A DNA stretch of 64,000 nt from Bdellovibrio sp047344985. GTDB taxonomy: Bacteria > Bdellovibrionota > Bdellovibrionia > Bdellovibrionales > Bdellovibrionaceae. The notes below the pieces were generated by a model. The model saw only the letters and a program-made list of their open reading frames with translations, searched no databases and had not been told where the DNA came from. This document shows positions 49,963 to 60,100 of the stretch, one piece after another. The first letter of the stretch is position 1. Each line of letters starts with the position of its first letter. Location: NCBI RefSeq assembly GCF_047344985.1, contig NZ_CP178861.1, positions 1,302,001-1,366,000 on the forward strand. Reading direction: 5' to 3'. The position numbers were made by a program, and so were the translations under genes.

Positions 49963-51612
49963 TTAGAATCCGTCAGTCGTTCCGACCTTGGCGCGAGTGT
50001 CTTCATCAAACGGAATAACTTCTTTTGCCTCTGCTTTTACCGCAACGGGGGCGGAGGTTTTCATTTTAATGACGTTGTTCTTTGCTGCAAGCTTCACAAC
50101 CTCTTTTTTCTTCGCGATTTTCGCGTTTGTCGTTGCCTGAGTGTTTGTCACTGTATGACCTCCCAGAACAACATTGTTCAGTTCCACAGTCATACTTTGT
50201 GTCGCTGCCGCAAGATTGTTGATCTCGCCACTTGTCGCCGCAATTTCTTCGGCGGAAGCCGCATTAGATTGTGCTGCTTGGTCCAACTGATTCATCGCCT
50301 TGCTGATTTGCTGAATACCTGTGGTTTGTTCCGAGCTTGCCGCAGCGATTTCGTTATTCAAATCAGAAACTTTTTTTACAGAGTTCACGATGTTGCTAAG
50401 AACGGCACCGCTCTTATCTGCGATTTCACTTCCGTGCTCAATTTGTGACACAGAGTCTTTGATCAAGCTTGTGATATCTTTTGCCGCTGCCGCACTTCTT
50501 TGTGCCAAGGCACGAACAGCTTCGGCCACCACTGCAAAACCTTTCCCTTGTTCTCCAGCGCGAGCGGCTTCAACCGCGGCATTCAGAGCCAACAAGTTTG
50601 TTTGGAAGGCGATATCGTCAATAACACTGATGATCTCTTCAATTTTCTTTGAAGATTGAGAAATTTCAGTCATGGATTGAATCAGTGTTTGAATTTCTCT
50701 TTCGCCGGTTTCTGCGGCGTCTTTGGAAGACGAAGATAGAGCGGCCGCTTGTTTTGCGTTGTCCGAGTTCATTTGCACCATGGAACTCATTTCTTCCAAA
50801 GCTGCGACCGTTTCTTCAAGTGAAGCGGCGGCTTCCGTTGAAGATTGAGATAAACTGTTGCCAGCTTCATTAAGCTGCTCGACAGAAGAAGCTACTTGAC
50901 CGCCAGCCGTCGTCAGACGTTCTGCAATAGAGCCCACGGAGGCAGCGATACGCGAAGCAATCCACAGAAGTAAACCAAAGATGGCGAAGCATGCAATAAA
51001 AGTAATTGTCACCATCAAAGTGTTTGCCTTTGCAACAGCCTCGTCAGCGCCTTTGTCATCCGCCTGAGCTATGTCATTATAGTATTTAATCGATGTACTG
51101 CTCATTTTATGCATGATCGTACCAATTTCCCACATACGACCATCAAGTTGTTTGCGCACTTCTTCAAAGGCTTCTGGTTTTCCCGTGGAAACCAACTCAA
51201 CAGATTTATTGAGAAGTTCGAAGTATTCTTTTCTCACTGATTTTGCGTCAGCGTACACTTTTTCCATTTCAGGAGTGAAGGGGACAGATTCATAATAGTC
51301 CAAAGCCTTTTGGTATTCTTCAATGGCTTCGCGTGCAATTTTCAAACGCTCTTCACGTTTTTCAGCTGTAGGCATCGTCATCGCCGCGGAAATCTGGTAA
51401 CCGAATTTATTGCGCGCTTGGCGCATTTCGCCCAGCGCCTGAATATTCGGAATAATATTCTTATGAGAATTTTCCAGATAGTCCGCAATAGTGGACATAC
51501 CCGACCTTGCGATCATAAATACGGTTGCAAAGCCCACGATGGGAAGAACGGCTGCGAAAAGTAACTTACCCTTGATTCCGCGGAACCAAGAGCTGATGGA
51601 AGACTGTTGCAT
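49963..51612 (-). CDS. Methyl-accepting chemotaxis protein (copy 2)
   Basis: A 549-residue paralogue of the receptor at 48142-49788 with the same N-terminal start (SISSWFRGIKGKLLFAAVLP), a divergent periplasmic helical sensor and an almost identical signalling domain. The linker after the domain differs, but the tail EVIPFDEDTRAKVGTTDGF matches. Ligand unknown. GAGGAG lies 4-5 bases before ATG. Its own terminator separates it from copy 1, so the pair are separate transcripts. Confidence 0.93.
   Translation of the reverse strand: MQQSSISSWFRGIKGKLLFAAVLPIVGFATVFMIARSGMSTIADYLENSHKNIIPNIQALGEMRQARNKFGYQISAAMTMPTAEKREERLKIAREAIEEYQKALDYYESVPFTPEMEKVYADAKSVRKEYFELLNKSVELVSTGKPEAFEEVRKQLDGRMWEIGTIMHKMSSTSIKYYNDIAQADDKGADEAVAKANTLMVTITFIACFAIFGLLLWIASRIAASVGSIAERLTTAGGQVASSVEQLNEAGNSLSQSSTEAAASLEETVAALEEMSSMVQMNSDNAKQAAALSSSSKDAAETGEREIQTLIQSMTEISQSSKKIEEIISVIDDIAFQTNLLALNAAVEAARAGEQGKGFAVVAEAVRALAQRSAAAAKDITSLIKDSVSQIEHGSEIADKSGAVLSNIVNSVKKVSDLNNEIAAASSEQTTGIQQISKAMNQLDQAAQSNAASAEEIAATSGEINNLAAATQSMTVELNNVVLGGHTVTNTQATTNAKIAKKKEVVKLAAKNNVIKMKTSAPVAVKAEAKEVIPFDEDTRAKVGTTDGF
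50537..50622. repeat. Chemoreceptor tip tract, near-identical to 48710-48795
   Basis: Partner of the tract in copy 1; two differences in 86 bases. Confidence 0.75.
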
Positions 51613-51732
51613 AAACTCCTCGTTAATTAAGTTAGGAACCTAAATTTTTCCTGAGAGGTTTTCGGTGTTTCTCCACCGGGGATAAGTCTAGTTTTTTGAA
51701 TATGAGTAACGAAGAAGACCTTAGGTCTAAAG

Positions 51733-51760
51733 AAAAAAGGGAGCCGTAATGCTCCCTTTT
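51733..51760 (-). terminator. Terminator of the Agl/Glt-like operon
   Basis: A perfect 10-bp stem (AAAAGGGAGC with GCTCCCTTTT, loop CGTAAT) with an A-run on the plus strand, read as a U-run on the minus strand, 24 bases past the coiled-coil stop. Confidence 0.9.
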
Positions 51761-51784
51761 GAAACAGGTCTTTAGTTGAATATC

Positions 51785-52438
51785 TTATTTAACTTCAGCC
51801 AAAGAATTGTAGCTGTCGCTGAGCTTCTGCTGTCTTTCGACTTCTTTGCTCCAGCGTTTCACTTCACCCTGATAGCCTTTCTGTTTGGCTTTCCACTCGT
51901 TCTCTTCGCTCGCTAAAGAACGAAGTTTTTGGTTCACTTGATCGTTTTGCTCTTTCAAAGTGCCCGCACGAGAACTCCAGATCTTCTTTTCTTCCTGAAG
52001 CTGAGTAAGCTGTAATTGATAATCGTTGATGTTCATCTCACGCTTCTTCTGGTTGTCTTTGATCTTCGCAATCATGGCCTCAAGCTCTTGAATCTTTTGG
52101 TTCTCCTGAGTCATTTTGTTTTTCTCGTCATTGATCAGCTGTTGAATTTCTTTTTCCTGGCCGCCGATGCGCCCCATGGCCTGGTTGTTTTCTTCAACCT
52201 GCTGCAGAACTTGTTTTTGTTGTCCCTCAACCTGGGACTTGGCTTTACCGACTTCAGCGATATTGCCTTCAACAGTTTTTAAGTTCTTTTCGTACTCTTG
52301 CAAGTTTGTTTTAGAGTTATTGACGTTGGCCTTGATGCGCTCCAGACCTTCTTTTGCGGAATTCTGTGCCCAAGCTGTTGTTTGCAGGCTCATCAAAACA
52401 CCGATAGTCAAAGTCGTCATTGCTTTTGCGAATTTCAT
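51785..52438 (-). CDS. Periplasmic coiled-coil protein (last gene of gliding-type operon)
   Basis: A 217-residue secreted protein: signal peptide MKFAKAMTTLTIGVLMSLQ, cleavage AWA-Q, then almost continuous coiled coil (heptads across about 30-205, rich in Q, E, K). It could span or stiffen the periplasm. The ATG at 52438 is chosen for the signal peptide. It follows the 706-residue TPR gene by 16 bases and ends at the operon terminator. Confidence 0.78.
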   Translation of the reverse strand: MKFAKAMTTLTIGVLMSLQTTAWAQNSAKEGLERIKANVNNSKTNLQEYEKNLKTVEGNIAEVGKAKSQVEGQQKQVLQQVEENNQAMGRIGGQEKEIQQLINDEKNKMTQENQKIQELEAMIAKIKDNQKKREMNINDYQLQLTQLQEEKKIWSSRAGTLKEQNDQVNQKLRSLASEENEWKAKQKGYQGEVKRWSKEVERQQKLSDSYNSLAEVK

Positions 52439-52454
52439 CTTGAAAATCCTTTCC

Positions 52455-54575
52455 TTATTGTTCAGACAAACCAGCCACATTTGAATCTTGTGGGCATACG
52501 TTTTTCAAAGAAGAACGGTAGTGACCTACTTCGTCTTCCCAGATTTCGCCTTTGAATTTCCAGTTCAAACTTTTCTCTTTTTGAACTTTCAACTCAGGAC
52601 GTTCTTTCTCATTGATATCTCCGCCGGCCATTTGGTAGCGGATGTGTTCACCGGCACCAGAGTAGAGTTCATACTGAAGAACTTCATTCTGATCCAGAAC
52701 CTTATTCAAGCTCGCAAGCATTTCAGTGAAACGACCTTGCAAGGCTTGAGAAGCCTGAGCACGAAGAACTGTTTTTTCTTTCTCGATACGCGCTAAGCCT
52801 TTTTCTCTCAAGTTTTTGATCGAAGTGCGGGCTTTCTTCGCGATATGGTATTGGATGCGATAACTCAAAAGTTTTTTCTCTGCCAATTGCACGTTGGCGA
52901 TCGCAGACTCAGAAGGGCTGTCACCTTTGATTCCTTTTTTCGCATCGACCAATTGTTTGTTGGCTTCATTTTGTTTTGCAATCAACTCGCGCTCTTTTTT
53001 CACAAGAGTCAGAGCAATTCTGTTGAAACGAACAACTTCATCTTCGTAGTTATTGATTTGTTTTTGCACGCTCATGTAAGCAGGGTGGCGGGCAAGTTCC
53101 ACGATGAAAGAACGTGGAAGACCATCAACCTCTTTAAGGTCGGAGTTCTTAATCCAGTTCTTCACTGTATCATAATAGTTCAAAGATGTTTTGTTCGCCT
53201 TTTGGTAGTCTTCCAATTTCTTTTTCCAAGGAGCGTACTTCTTGTTCATCTCATTAAGAACTTGAACACCGTCCCCGTATTGGCAAAGGTTCAAGTAACC
53301 CACGGTACGAACAACGTAAGACTCTGGGGCAAAGGCGTTTTTAAAGAAGTCCGTGTGAAGCGAGAACATATTTCCCGCGGCACCTTCATAGTCTTCGCCT
53401 AAGATTTGTGTCCAAGCGCTTTCAACCATCGCTTGCAACCAAAGTGGGTTTGACTTATCCACCTTCAAATAAGATTGGAAAGCTTCTTTGTATTCACTTT
53501 TTTGGAATTGCATACGAGCCAGTGTCAAAGCTCCAACGGAACGCAATTGCGATGTCTTGTTGTTCTCAGTCACTTTCATTAATTTTTCTAACTGAATAAC
53601 AGCGTCGTCCACTTTACCTTGACGGTAGTTAAACAAAGCCGTCAAAAGCAACGCGTCTGGATAACGGGGAGACGTCTCTGAAATAAAGATCAAAGCATCT
53701 TCCATCAAACCCAGTTGGCCTTTTTCAGAATAGTATTTGGCCCGAGTCAATTGATAATCGTCATTCTTAGTAACATCCATTTCGTACTTCATAACCAAAG
53801 GATCAATCAAAGCAATGTCTGAAGTCTCAAGCACAGTGATGTGTTGAACCAAAGCTTCTGTGGCCTTTTGTTGCCAGTCTTTGTTTTTTGCTTCTTGAGC
53901 CACTTGGATCATATATTGGCGGAACTCAGAATTAAGTCCCATACCTTTTGCCGTCATTGCATAGTGGTATAAAGACTCAATACGGTGTTCAGGATCATCC
54001 ATCAACTCTGCAAAAAGTCCCATGGCCAATTCATAGTTCTTTTGGATTTCCAAGAAAATCAACGCCTGCAAAAGTTTGTAGTCGTTAGGTTTCATATCAT
54101 CCATTTTAACCAATTGAACCAAAGGATCTTTCGTTGTTGGGTCCATCACTGGATTTAAAATTTTGACGTCAGGAATTTTTTTGAAAGCATCCGCATTCGT
54201 CAACGTTTTTGAAGGTTCCACCGTGACATTGTAAGGCGCCACTTGGAATTGCAAAACCGGAGGCGATTCACGGCGACGAGTTTCCTTCACCACCACTTCA
54301 CGGGAAGCGGGGAGGCGAAGAGGACTCATCTCTGCGGCTTCCACCTGGCGCTCTTCGCCCAGATCCAAGACAGGAATGTTTTTAACTTTGAAAACTTCCA
54401 CTTTCCCTTTTACAACTTTCTTTTGATAAACATCAAAAGTCGGGACAAGGCTTGTTTTCACTTTCAGGCTCGATGCCGGAGCACGGCCCGACTTAGTTAC
54501 CTTCAGTGCGGGATCAGCGAAAGCTGTTCCGCAGAGAAGGGGAATTGTAATTAAAATTTGTAACGGCTTATACAT
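52455..54575 (-). CDS. Periplasmic TPR protein of gliding-type operon
   Basis: A 706-residue secreted protein (signal peptide ending AFA-D). A basic, beta-rich region (30-150) is followed by TPR-like helices at about 165-420 (YPDALLLTALFNYRQGKVDDAVIQLEKL) and a C-terminal coiled-coil part near 520-640. The ATG at 54575 has GGGTGGGGG 4 bases upstream. TPR proteins of Glt systems link inner- and outer-membrane parts; that role is inferred from the operon. Confidence 0.8.
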   Translation of the reverse strand: MYKPLQILITIPLLCGTAFADPALKVTKSGRAPASSLKVKTSLVPTFDVYQKKVVKGKVEVFKVKNIPVLDLGEERQVEAAEMSPLRLPASREVVVKETRRRESPPVLQFQVAPYNVTVEPSKTLTNADAFKKIPDVKILNPVMDPTTKDPLVQLVKMDDMKPNDYKLLQALIFLEIQKNYELAMGLFAELMDDPEHRIESLYHYAMTAKGMGLNSEFRQYMIQVAQEAKNKDWQQKATEALVQHITVLETSDIALIDPLVMKYEMDVTKNDDYQLTRAKYYSEKGQLGLMEDALIFISETSPRYPDALLLTALFNYRQGKVDDAVIQLEKLMKVTENNKTSQLRSVGALTLARMQFQKSEYKEAFQSYLKVDKSNPLWLQAMVESAWTQILGEDYEGAAGNMFSLHTDFFKNAFAPESYVVRTVGYLNLCQYGDGVQVLNEMNKKYAPWKKKLEDYQKANKTSLNYYDTVKNWIKNSDLKEVDGLPRSFIVELARHPAYMSVQKQINNYEDEVVRFNRIALTLVKKERELIAKQNEANKQLVDAKKGIKGDSPSESAIANVQLAEKKLLSYRIQYHIAKKARTSIKNLREKGLARIEKEKTVLRAQASQALQGRFTEMLASLNKVLDQNEVLQYELYSGAGEHIRYQMAGGDINEKERPELKVQKEKSLNWKFKGEIWEDEVGHYRSSLKNVCPQDSNVAGLSEQ

Positions 54576-54598
54576 AAATCCCCCACCCATGGAGAAAA

Positions 54599-55369
54599 TT
54601 AGTGCCAATAAGTAAGACCAATCATCAATGAAGTATCGTTGATGGACTCCGAGCCCAGATCACGATTGCCAGTTACGGTTGTACCACCCACGCTAGTACC
54701 TGGGGCGTAATACTTCATTTTATCTTGAGTCGACCATGTATTAATTAAATCCGCTCTGATCGCAAAGTTCTCAGAGAAGAAGATTTGCTGGAAAATTCCA
54801 AGCTTATACGCAAAAGAACTCTTTGAAAGATTTCCTTCTTTTTGCGCGATCTCGTAATCAAGATTACCCGCGCCAACAGAAATACCCATATCAAAGTAAA
54901 TGATGGCTTTATCAACCACGCTCATCTTTGCGTAAAAGGGAACCCAGATTCCAGAAAGGAAGTAGGATGACTTTAAAATGTTGTGATCTGGAATCGCTCC
55001 GTAAGAATCAACGAATTGTTTAACCGCATCGTTGTCTTTAAGGTTTGCAGAGTTATAAGTGGCTTCCAAACCCCAACGCTCGTTAAAGAAATAACCCAAG
55101 CTTCCGCTCACGATACTTCCTGTGCTGTATGGGTCGTTAAATGGGATACCTGCAGAAGCTGTTAAATAAAAACGCTCTGCTTTTGTGTAACGACGATTTT
55201 GCACGACACTGAAATCATCGTCTTTGGCTGCCCAGTATTTTTGTTCCAATTTTTTGATGTCTAACTTATCACTGCCTCTTTGCTCTGCTGCCGGCTTTGT
55301 TTCCGTTCCTTGCTGTGCAAATGCTTGAGATGCAGCCAAGATGAACATTAAGATTGTCTTCTTCAACAT
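54599..55369 (-). CDS. Outer-membrane beta-barrel of gliding-type operon
   Basis: A 256-residue protein, signal peptide ending AFA-Q, then a charged segment (25-65) and a barrel with alternating strands (FYLTASAGIPFND, GSLGYFFNERWGLEATY, AIYFDMGISVGAGNLDYEI, LMIGLTYWH). It resembles the outer-membrane barrels found next to AgmX/TonB proteins in myxobacteria and Bdellovibrio (GltA/B-type). Its place between the FHA-TonB and TPR genes supports this. Confidence 0.8.
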   Translation of the reverse strand: MLKKTILMFILAASQAFAQQGTETKPAAEQRGSDKLDIKKLEQKYWAAKDDDFSVVQNRRYTKAERFYLTASAGIPFNDPYSTGSIVSGSLGYFFNERWGLEATYNSANLKDNDAVKQFVDSYGAIPDHNILKSSYFLSGIWVPFYAKMSVVDKAIIYFDMGISVGAGNLDYEIAQKEGNLSKSSFAYKLGIFQQIFFSENFAIRADLINTWSTQDKMKYYAPGTSVGGTTVTGNRDLGSESINDTSLMIGLTYWH

Positions 55370-55384
55370 GATATTACCCCCGCC

Positions 55385-56857
55385 TTAGTTTGTACTCTTG
55401 AATAAGAATGGATATGTTACGAGCACTCGAGTTCCCCCCTGTGGATTCGGAAACTTCCATGCGGCAACCCTATTCAATATACATCCCTCAACGGTTGCGT
55501 TCTTAAGTGTTGTATCACCAATAAGCTGTTGTTCGACTTGGCCCGATGGACCAATGGTGAATTTCACAGCGACTTTCCCGAAGAGATCAGGATTGGCGCT
55601 GAGTTGTCTTTCATAGCAATAAAGAATTTGTCCCAGTTTTGATTTGATATACTGAGCGATCACTTCACGGTCTAGACCGCCTGTGATTTCGCCTTCTTCT
55701 TCGATCAAACCAACACCAGCTCCGCCAGTACCGCCGGCAACAAGGCCGCCCATACCAGAGGCACTTTTACCACCACCTTTACCGGCAGTAGAAATCACAA
55801 CTCCCGTACCGTTACCTTCAGCACCCCAATCACGACCGGATCTTTCCATGCCACCAACAGCGGCAAGAGCGCGACCTGAAGGACCTGAACCGGCTTTCAC
55901 GCCATTAGCAAAAACCACGTTTCCGCTTTTTGCTGCTTGGGCTGAAACTTTTCCTATGAGTTGAGAAATACGACCACCCGCAAGTGATTTCATCATTTTA
56001 GAAACCTTGCTTTGGCTGCCGCTTGTAGGCATCTCAACTTTTGGACCGCCTGCTGGAGGAGTCGTTTCTTTCACAACAACCTCTTGCTTAGGAGCGGCTT
56101 CGACTTTTTTACGTTTTTGTTTGAGCTCTGTTTTTACGATAATTTTTTGCGCTACTTTTGGAGGTGTTGCAACAGTCTCAATGCTTTGTTCTTTCGGAGT
56201 GAAAATTCCCAAAGACACAAGGAAAAGGGCTGCACCTAGCACGATGTAAACGCCGCGCTTGGACTCGTCGTCAACCAACTGGTCTGCAGAAAGGTGGCCG
56301 AGTTTCGCCGCATTTTCCAAAGACACTGTTCTTTGGCTGATTTCAAGATCTCCCACTGTTTGTTTGTGCCATTCCTCTGAAGGAGTGCACGCAATTGTGA
56401 TCGGTGTCACAGAGACAGCAGGTTTAAATTTTTTATTCAAAGGTAAAACTTTTGTTTCAACGACTTGGCCTGATTGTCTTACCATGAAAAGTTGAAACTT
56501 TTTACCAGACTCACGTTGTTCTTTACCGGCTTTATCCAAGCGCAAGTAAAGATCTGTTTCTTTTGTAACAGGTGTGAACTTCAACACGCAATCAGCAAGT
56601 TCAATGCTCTTTTCCTCATCCAAGCAAAGGGCAGGGGAGGTAGAACCTTGCGCACTTGTCGCGAGATCCATATTTACATACCACCAGCGGCCATCACGGA
56701 ATTCAAAGAGACCTTGAATACCCTTGGTTTGCGGGGCAATTGAAATCACATCAGCCAATCGGGATGAACCGAAAGTGTGTGTTGAATTATTGGAACGAAG
56801 TTTCCAGGTTTTTGCAGTCCCGTTTTTTAGAGACTGACGTACAATCAACGTGAGCAT
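55385..56857 (-). CDS. FHA-like, single-TM, AgmX/PglI C-terminal protein (GltG-like)
   Basis: A 490-residue inner-membrane protein. The cytoplasmic N-terminus (20-100) looks FHA-like (THTFGSSRLADVISIAP, GRWWYVNMD). One helix spans 202-219. The periplasmic part is basic, then Gly-rich (300-385), and ends with an AgmX/TonB-like domain (about 395-490): YCYERQLSANPDLFGKVAV, VEGCILNRVAAWKFPNPQGG, with Cys414 and Cys459 possibly paired. Myxococcus GltG has this order of domains and passes proton-motive force across the periplasm. The role here is inferred. Confidence 0.87.
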   Translation of the reverse strand: MLTLIVRQSLKNGTAKTWKLRSNNSTHTFGSSRLADVISIAPQTKGIQGLFEFRDGRWWYVNMDLATSAQGSTSPALCLDEEKSIELADCVLKFTPVTKETDLYLRLDKAGKEQRESGKKFQLFMVRQSGQVVETKVLPLNKKFKPAVSVTPITIACTPSEEWHKQTVGDLEISQRTVSLENAAKLGHLSADQLVDDESKRGVYIVLGAALFLVSLGIFTPKEQSIETVATPPKVAQKIIVKTELKQKRKKVEAAPKQEVVVKETTPPAGGPKVEMPTSGSQSKVSKMMKSLAGGRISQLIGKVSAQAAKSGNVVFANGVKAGSGPSGRALAAVGGMERSGRDWGAEGNGTGVVISTAGKGGGKSASGMGGLVAGGTGGAGVGLIEEEGEITGGLDREVIAQYIKSKLGQILYCYERQLSANPDLFGKVAVKFTIGPSGQVEQQLIGDTTLKNATVEGCILNRVAAWKFPNPQGGTRVLVTYPFLFKSTN

Positions 56858-56874
56858 GTAACACCTCTAACTAA

Positions 56875-57126
56875 TTAGTTATTCAAATAGAGAGCAGATT
56901 CGCGAATGCGGCCATCCATATCCTTTTGCACATCGTAAAGAGGCATAAACTTAATACCTCTTTTTTGCACAAGGTAGGCACCGTCAGGGTTACGAATCGT
57001 TCCCTTGAGGTTCATCTCACCAAAATTTACTTCCTGGACTTTACGGACTGTTCTTTGTTTGGCAAAGGCAGTCGTCGCTGTTCCCAAGAGAATGAAAGCG
57101 ATCATCGCTGTGATGAAAGATTTCAC
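56875..57126 (-). CDS. Small periplasmic protein of gliding-type operon
   Basis: An 83-residue secreted protein: signal peptide MKSFITAMIAFILLGTATTAFA, then a compact basic part VNFGEMNLKGTIRNPDGAYL and FMPLYDVQKDMDGRIRES. GTG start with GGAGGG 5 bases upstream. It always lies between the large TPR and AgmX-type genes in this operon; I cannot name its function. Confidence 0.75.
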   Translation of the reverse strand: MKSFITAMIAFILLGTATTAFAKQRTVRKVQEVNFGEMNLKGTIRNPDGAYLVQKRGIKFMPLYDVQKDMDGRIRESALYLNN

Positions 57127-57140
57127 TTGTACCCTCCATA

Positions 57141-60100
57141 CTACAAGTCTCCCGAGATTACGTGCTGACCGACTTTGTTTTGAGTTTTCAAATACTGTAT
57201 TTTCTTACCTAACCAATCACGCACTTCCAATTGCTGACTGGCTTTAAACGCTTTTTCATAAGAATCCAACGCTAACGTTGGACTCTCTTTGTAGGTCTCA
57301 AACAAGTGTGCTTGTTGTAGAAGGAAATCGGCATTTTCTTTGCGAACATTAAGTAAATCTTTGATCAAACTTAATGCTTTGTCGACTTCACCCTTCTGAG
57401 CATACGATTCACTCATCAGAGTTCCCACATTCAAAGTATACAACTGTTCTTTTGACAGAGAAGAAAATTTTTCGATTGCCTTCGTAAAATCTCCCTCTGA
57501 GAATGCCTTCACACCAGCGAAAGTTTGCATTTCTGTCGATGGCATTTGCATGTCTAAAACTTTTTCGAAAAATGGCATCGCGGAATTCAAACCATCTTCT
57601 TTGTAAGTGAGACGGGCTTTTTGATACACGTAAGGAGAAGCTTCTGGTTGTGCTTTTAAAGCCGCCTCAATCATCCACAATGCTTTGTCGTTATAGCCTT
57701 TTCCTTCAGAGCCAAGACTTGCATAGAAAAGTCCCAAAGCGCGAGTGTCTTTGTTCTTCGCAAGTTCAAGACCTAGCTTTTCGACCATCTCGTACTGTTT
57801 AGAATAATAACAATTTCCTGCAACTTCGAAAGTGTTCACGGCTTGCAATTGGCCCGTCATGATAGCGGATTTATTGCAGGCTTTCGGAGAGCGAGTCTCA
57901 AAACGAGACACCTTTCCAATTGTCATATCTCCCGCAGAAGGCAAAAATGCCGTCATCTTTTCTGGAGCCGGATACTGCACAAGAGGCGGAACTGTTTGAT
58001 CTACGCGAATGTTGGCAAAAACGCGCTCTGTACTTGCAGCTTGACCTTTGGAGGCGGCAAGAACTTTGAGTTTTGCTTCATTCTCGTTTTTCTTTTCCTG
58101 AATTGGCGCTGTCAATTTTGCGATCTCAGCGCGCAAGGCTTCTTGATCCGCCGGAGTTAAAGAAGCGGGAAGAGGCATTGTTTGCAAGCTCTCGATAAAG
58201 TTACCGTAACAACGGTCGATACCGCGCATCGCTTCCAGTTGTTGATAAGGGTCTTTGCTCATTTTCAAAGTTGTGAAATAAGCCGTGTGAGCCTTATCAA
58301 GTTTTTCTGTTTTCAATGAAAGCACCATCGCAAATTTTTCTTCGCGGGCTTTCACACTTTGTTGCGCCAATTCTTTTTCAAGAATACGCGCTTGGATCAA
58401 GCGAGCTTCGGCACGAATCTCTGGAGCCACATCACGACCGTTGGCTTTCATCGCTAAATCAAAGGCCGCTGTTGATTTACCAGAATCCAAAAGAGCCTTT
58501 GCACGATCAATCATGATTTGAGTTGTATAAGGCTCAATACCTTTTGCTAAAACTTGATTTTGTAACTTTTCAAGTTCAGCAGAGCGCGGTTCGTTCTTAT
58601 AGGAATCCATCAGTTTGCCGTAGATGCGTGACAAGGTTTTGTTGTCAGCACCATTGAGCATACCCATGTAAGCCGCGCGCGCTTCTTTGTTTTTCTTTTC
58701 AAGAAGGTAGATGTCAGCTGCTAGTTCTAGGTGAGCGTTGCGGTTTTTCTTATCTAAGTCCGCGACTTTCAATAAAGTCTCAGCCGATTTTGAAATTTGA
58801 CCGACATCGGCATAAGCTTTTGCCGCATCCTTCAAAGCATCCAGGTTGCGTTTGTCTTCTGGATACTTTTGCACGAACTTCATTGAAAGCTCAGCAGCAT
58901 CATAGATCTTACCTTCCGCATAAAGAAGGCTTAGAGCTTGCCATAAAGCATCTTGAGAAAGTTTTGAGTTCTCGTGTTCTTTGGCGAAGGCGATCAACTT
59001 CTGGGAAGCTTGATCTTTGTCGCCACCTTTAGCAAATTCCTGGATCTCAGTGAAATGAGCTTCTTCCAAGATTTTGTTCATGTTCTTCTTGCGAGAATCG
59101 TCCGTTGTCGAGTTCATGACTTGCTTAGAGAAATCTTTAATACCTGCGTAGTCTTTACGGATATTGAGCATATCCAAGATCAAGTCTTCCGATTTTTTCT
59201 TAATATCTGCATTGTCAGCACCTTTAAGCTGAGCCAACGGTCTTAAGAGCTTTTCGGCTTCTGCATAGTTCGATTCTTCGTAAGCGATATGGCCCACTTT
59301 GAATTTAACCAATGTAGAGTATTTTCCAGTAGGGTGCTTCGCCAAATAATTGGCAGCAAGTTCCTTACGTTCTGCTTCTTTCAAAGGATCTTTGCCTTTT
59401 TCTAGGCTCTTCTCTTTTGAATAAAGGGCTGCATAGTTGGCGTCATGACGAAGAGGTTCCTCTGTCGCTTTGTCGCCAACCATTTTGTATTGCGTGCTGG
59501 CTTCGTCGAATTTTTCCAATTGGAAAAGAAGTTCAGCGTAAGCGTAGCGTGTTTTAAGATCCGGTTTCGTTGGATCTTCGTTCTCAAGAATCAATTTAAA
59601 TAATTTTTGCGTCAAATCAGAGAACGCTACGTTTTGTTTGTTTTTAAGCCAGATCTCCCACCATTTTTTAGCCATATCAAGGCTTGTGTGGCGGAATTCT
59701 TCTTCACAAGACACCTTAATGTCTTCGGCTTTTTGCAATGTTCTCCATGTTGAATCTCTTTTGCAAAGGTCGCTCGCACTTTGCAAGTGGTCGATTACTT
59801 TGTCGCGTTTTTTCAAAGTCTCGTTGGCTTCAACCAACAAAAGGTGAGACTTCACAACGTCGGGACCGGAAGAGCGTTTGTCGATATATTCTTCCAAGAA
59901 GACATTCATTTCTTTTTGACGGCTGTGCGAATCATAAAGTTTCGCCAAGTCGATCATCGCTTGACCGAGCTCGTCTTCAGTTGTGATGTCTTCAAAGAAA
60001 GAGAAAAGTTTATTTGAAGGGTAGGAGTCACCGATAAAAACAGTCAAATCGCGAAGAGCTTCGCGGCGAAGATTGTGGCGATTTGTTGGAACTTCACCAT

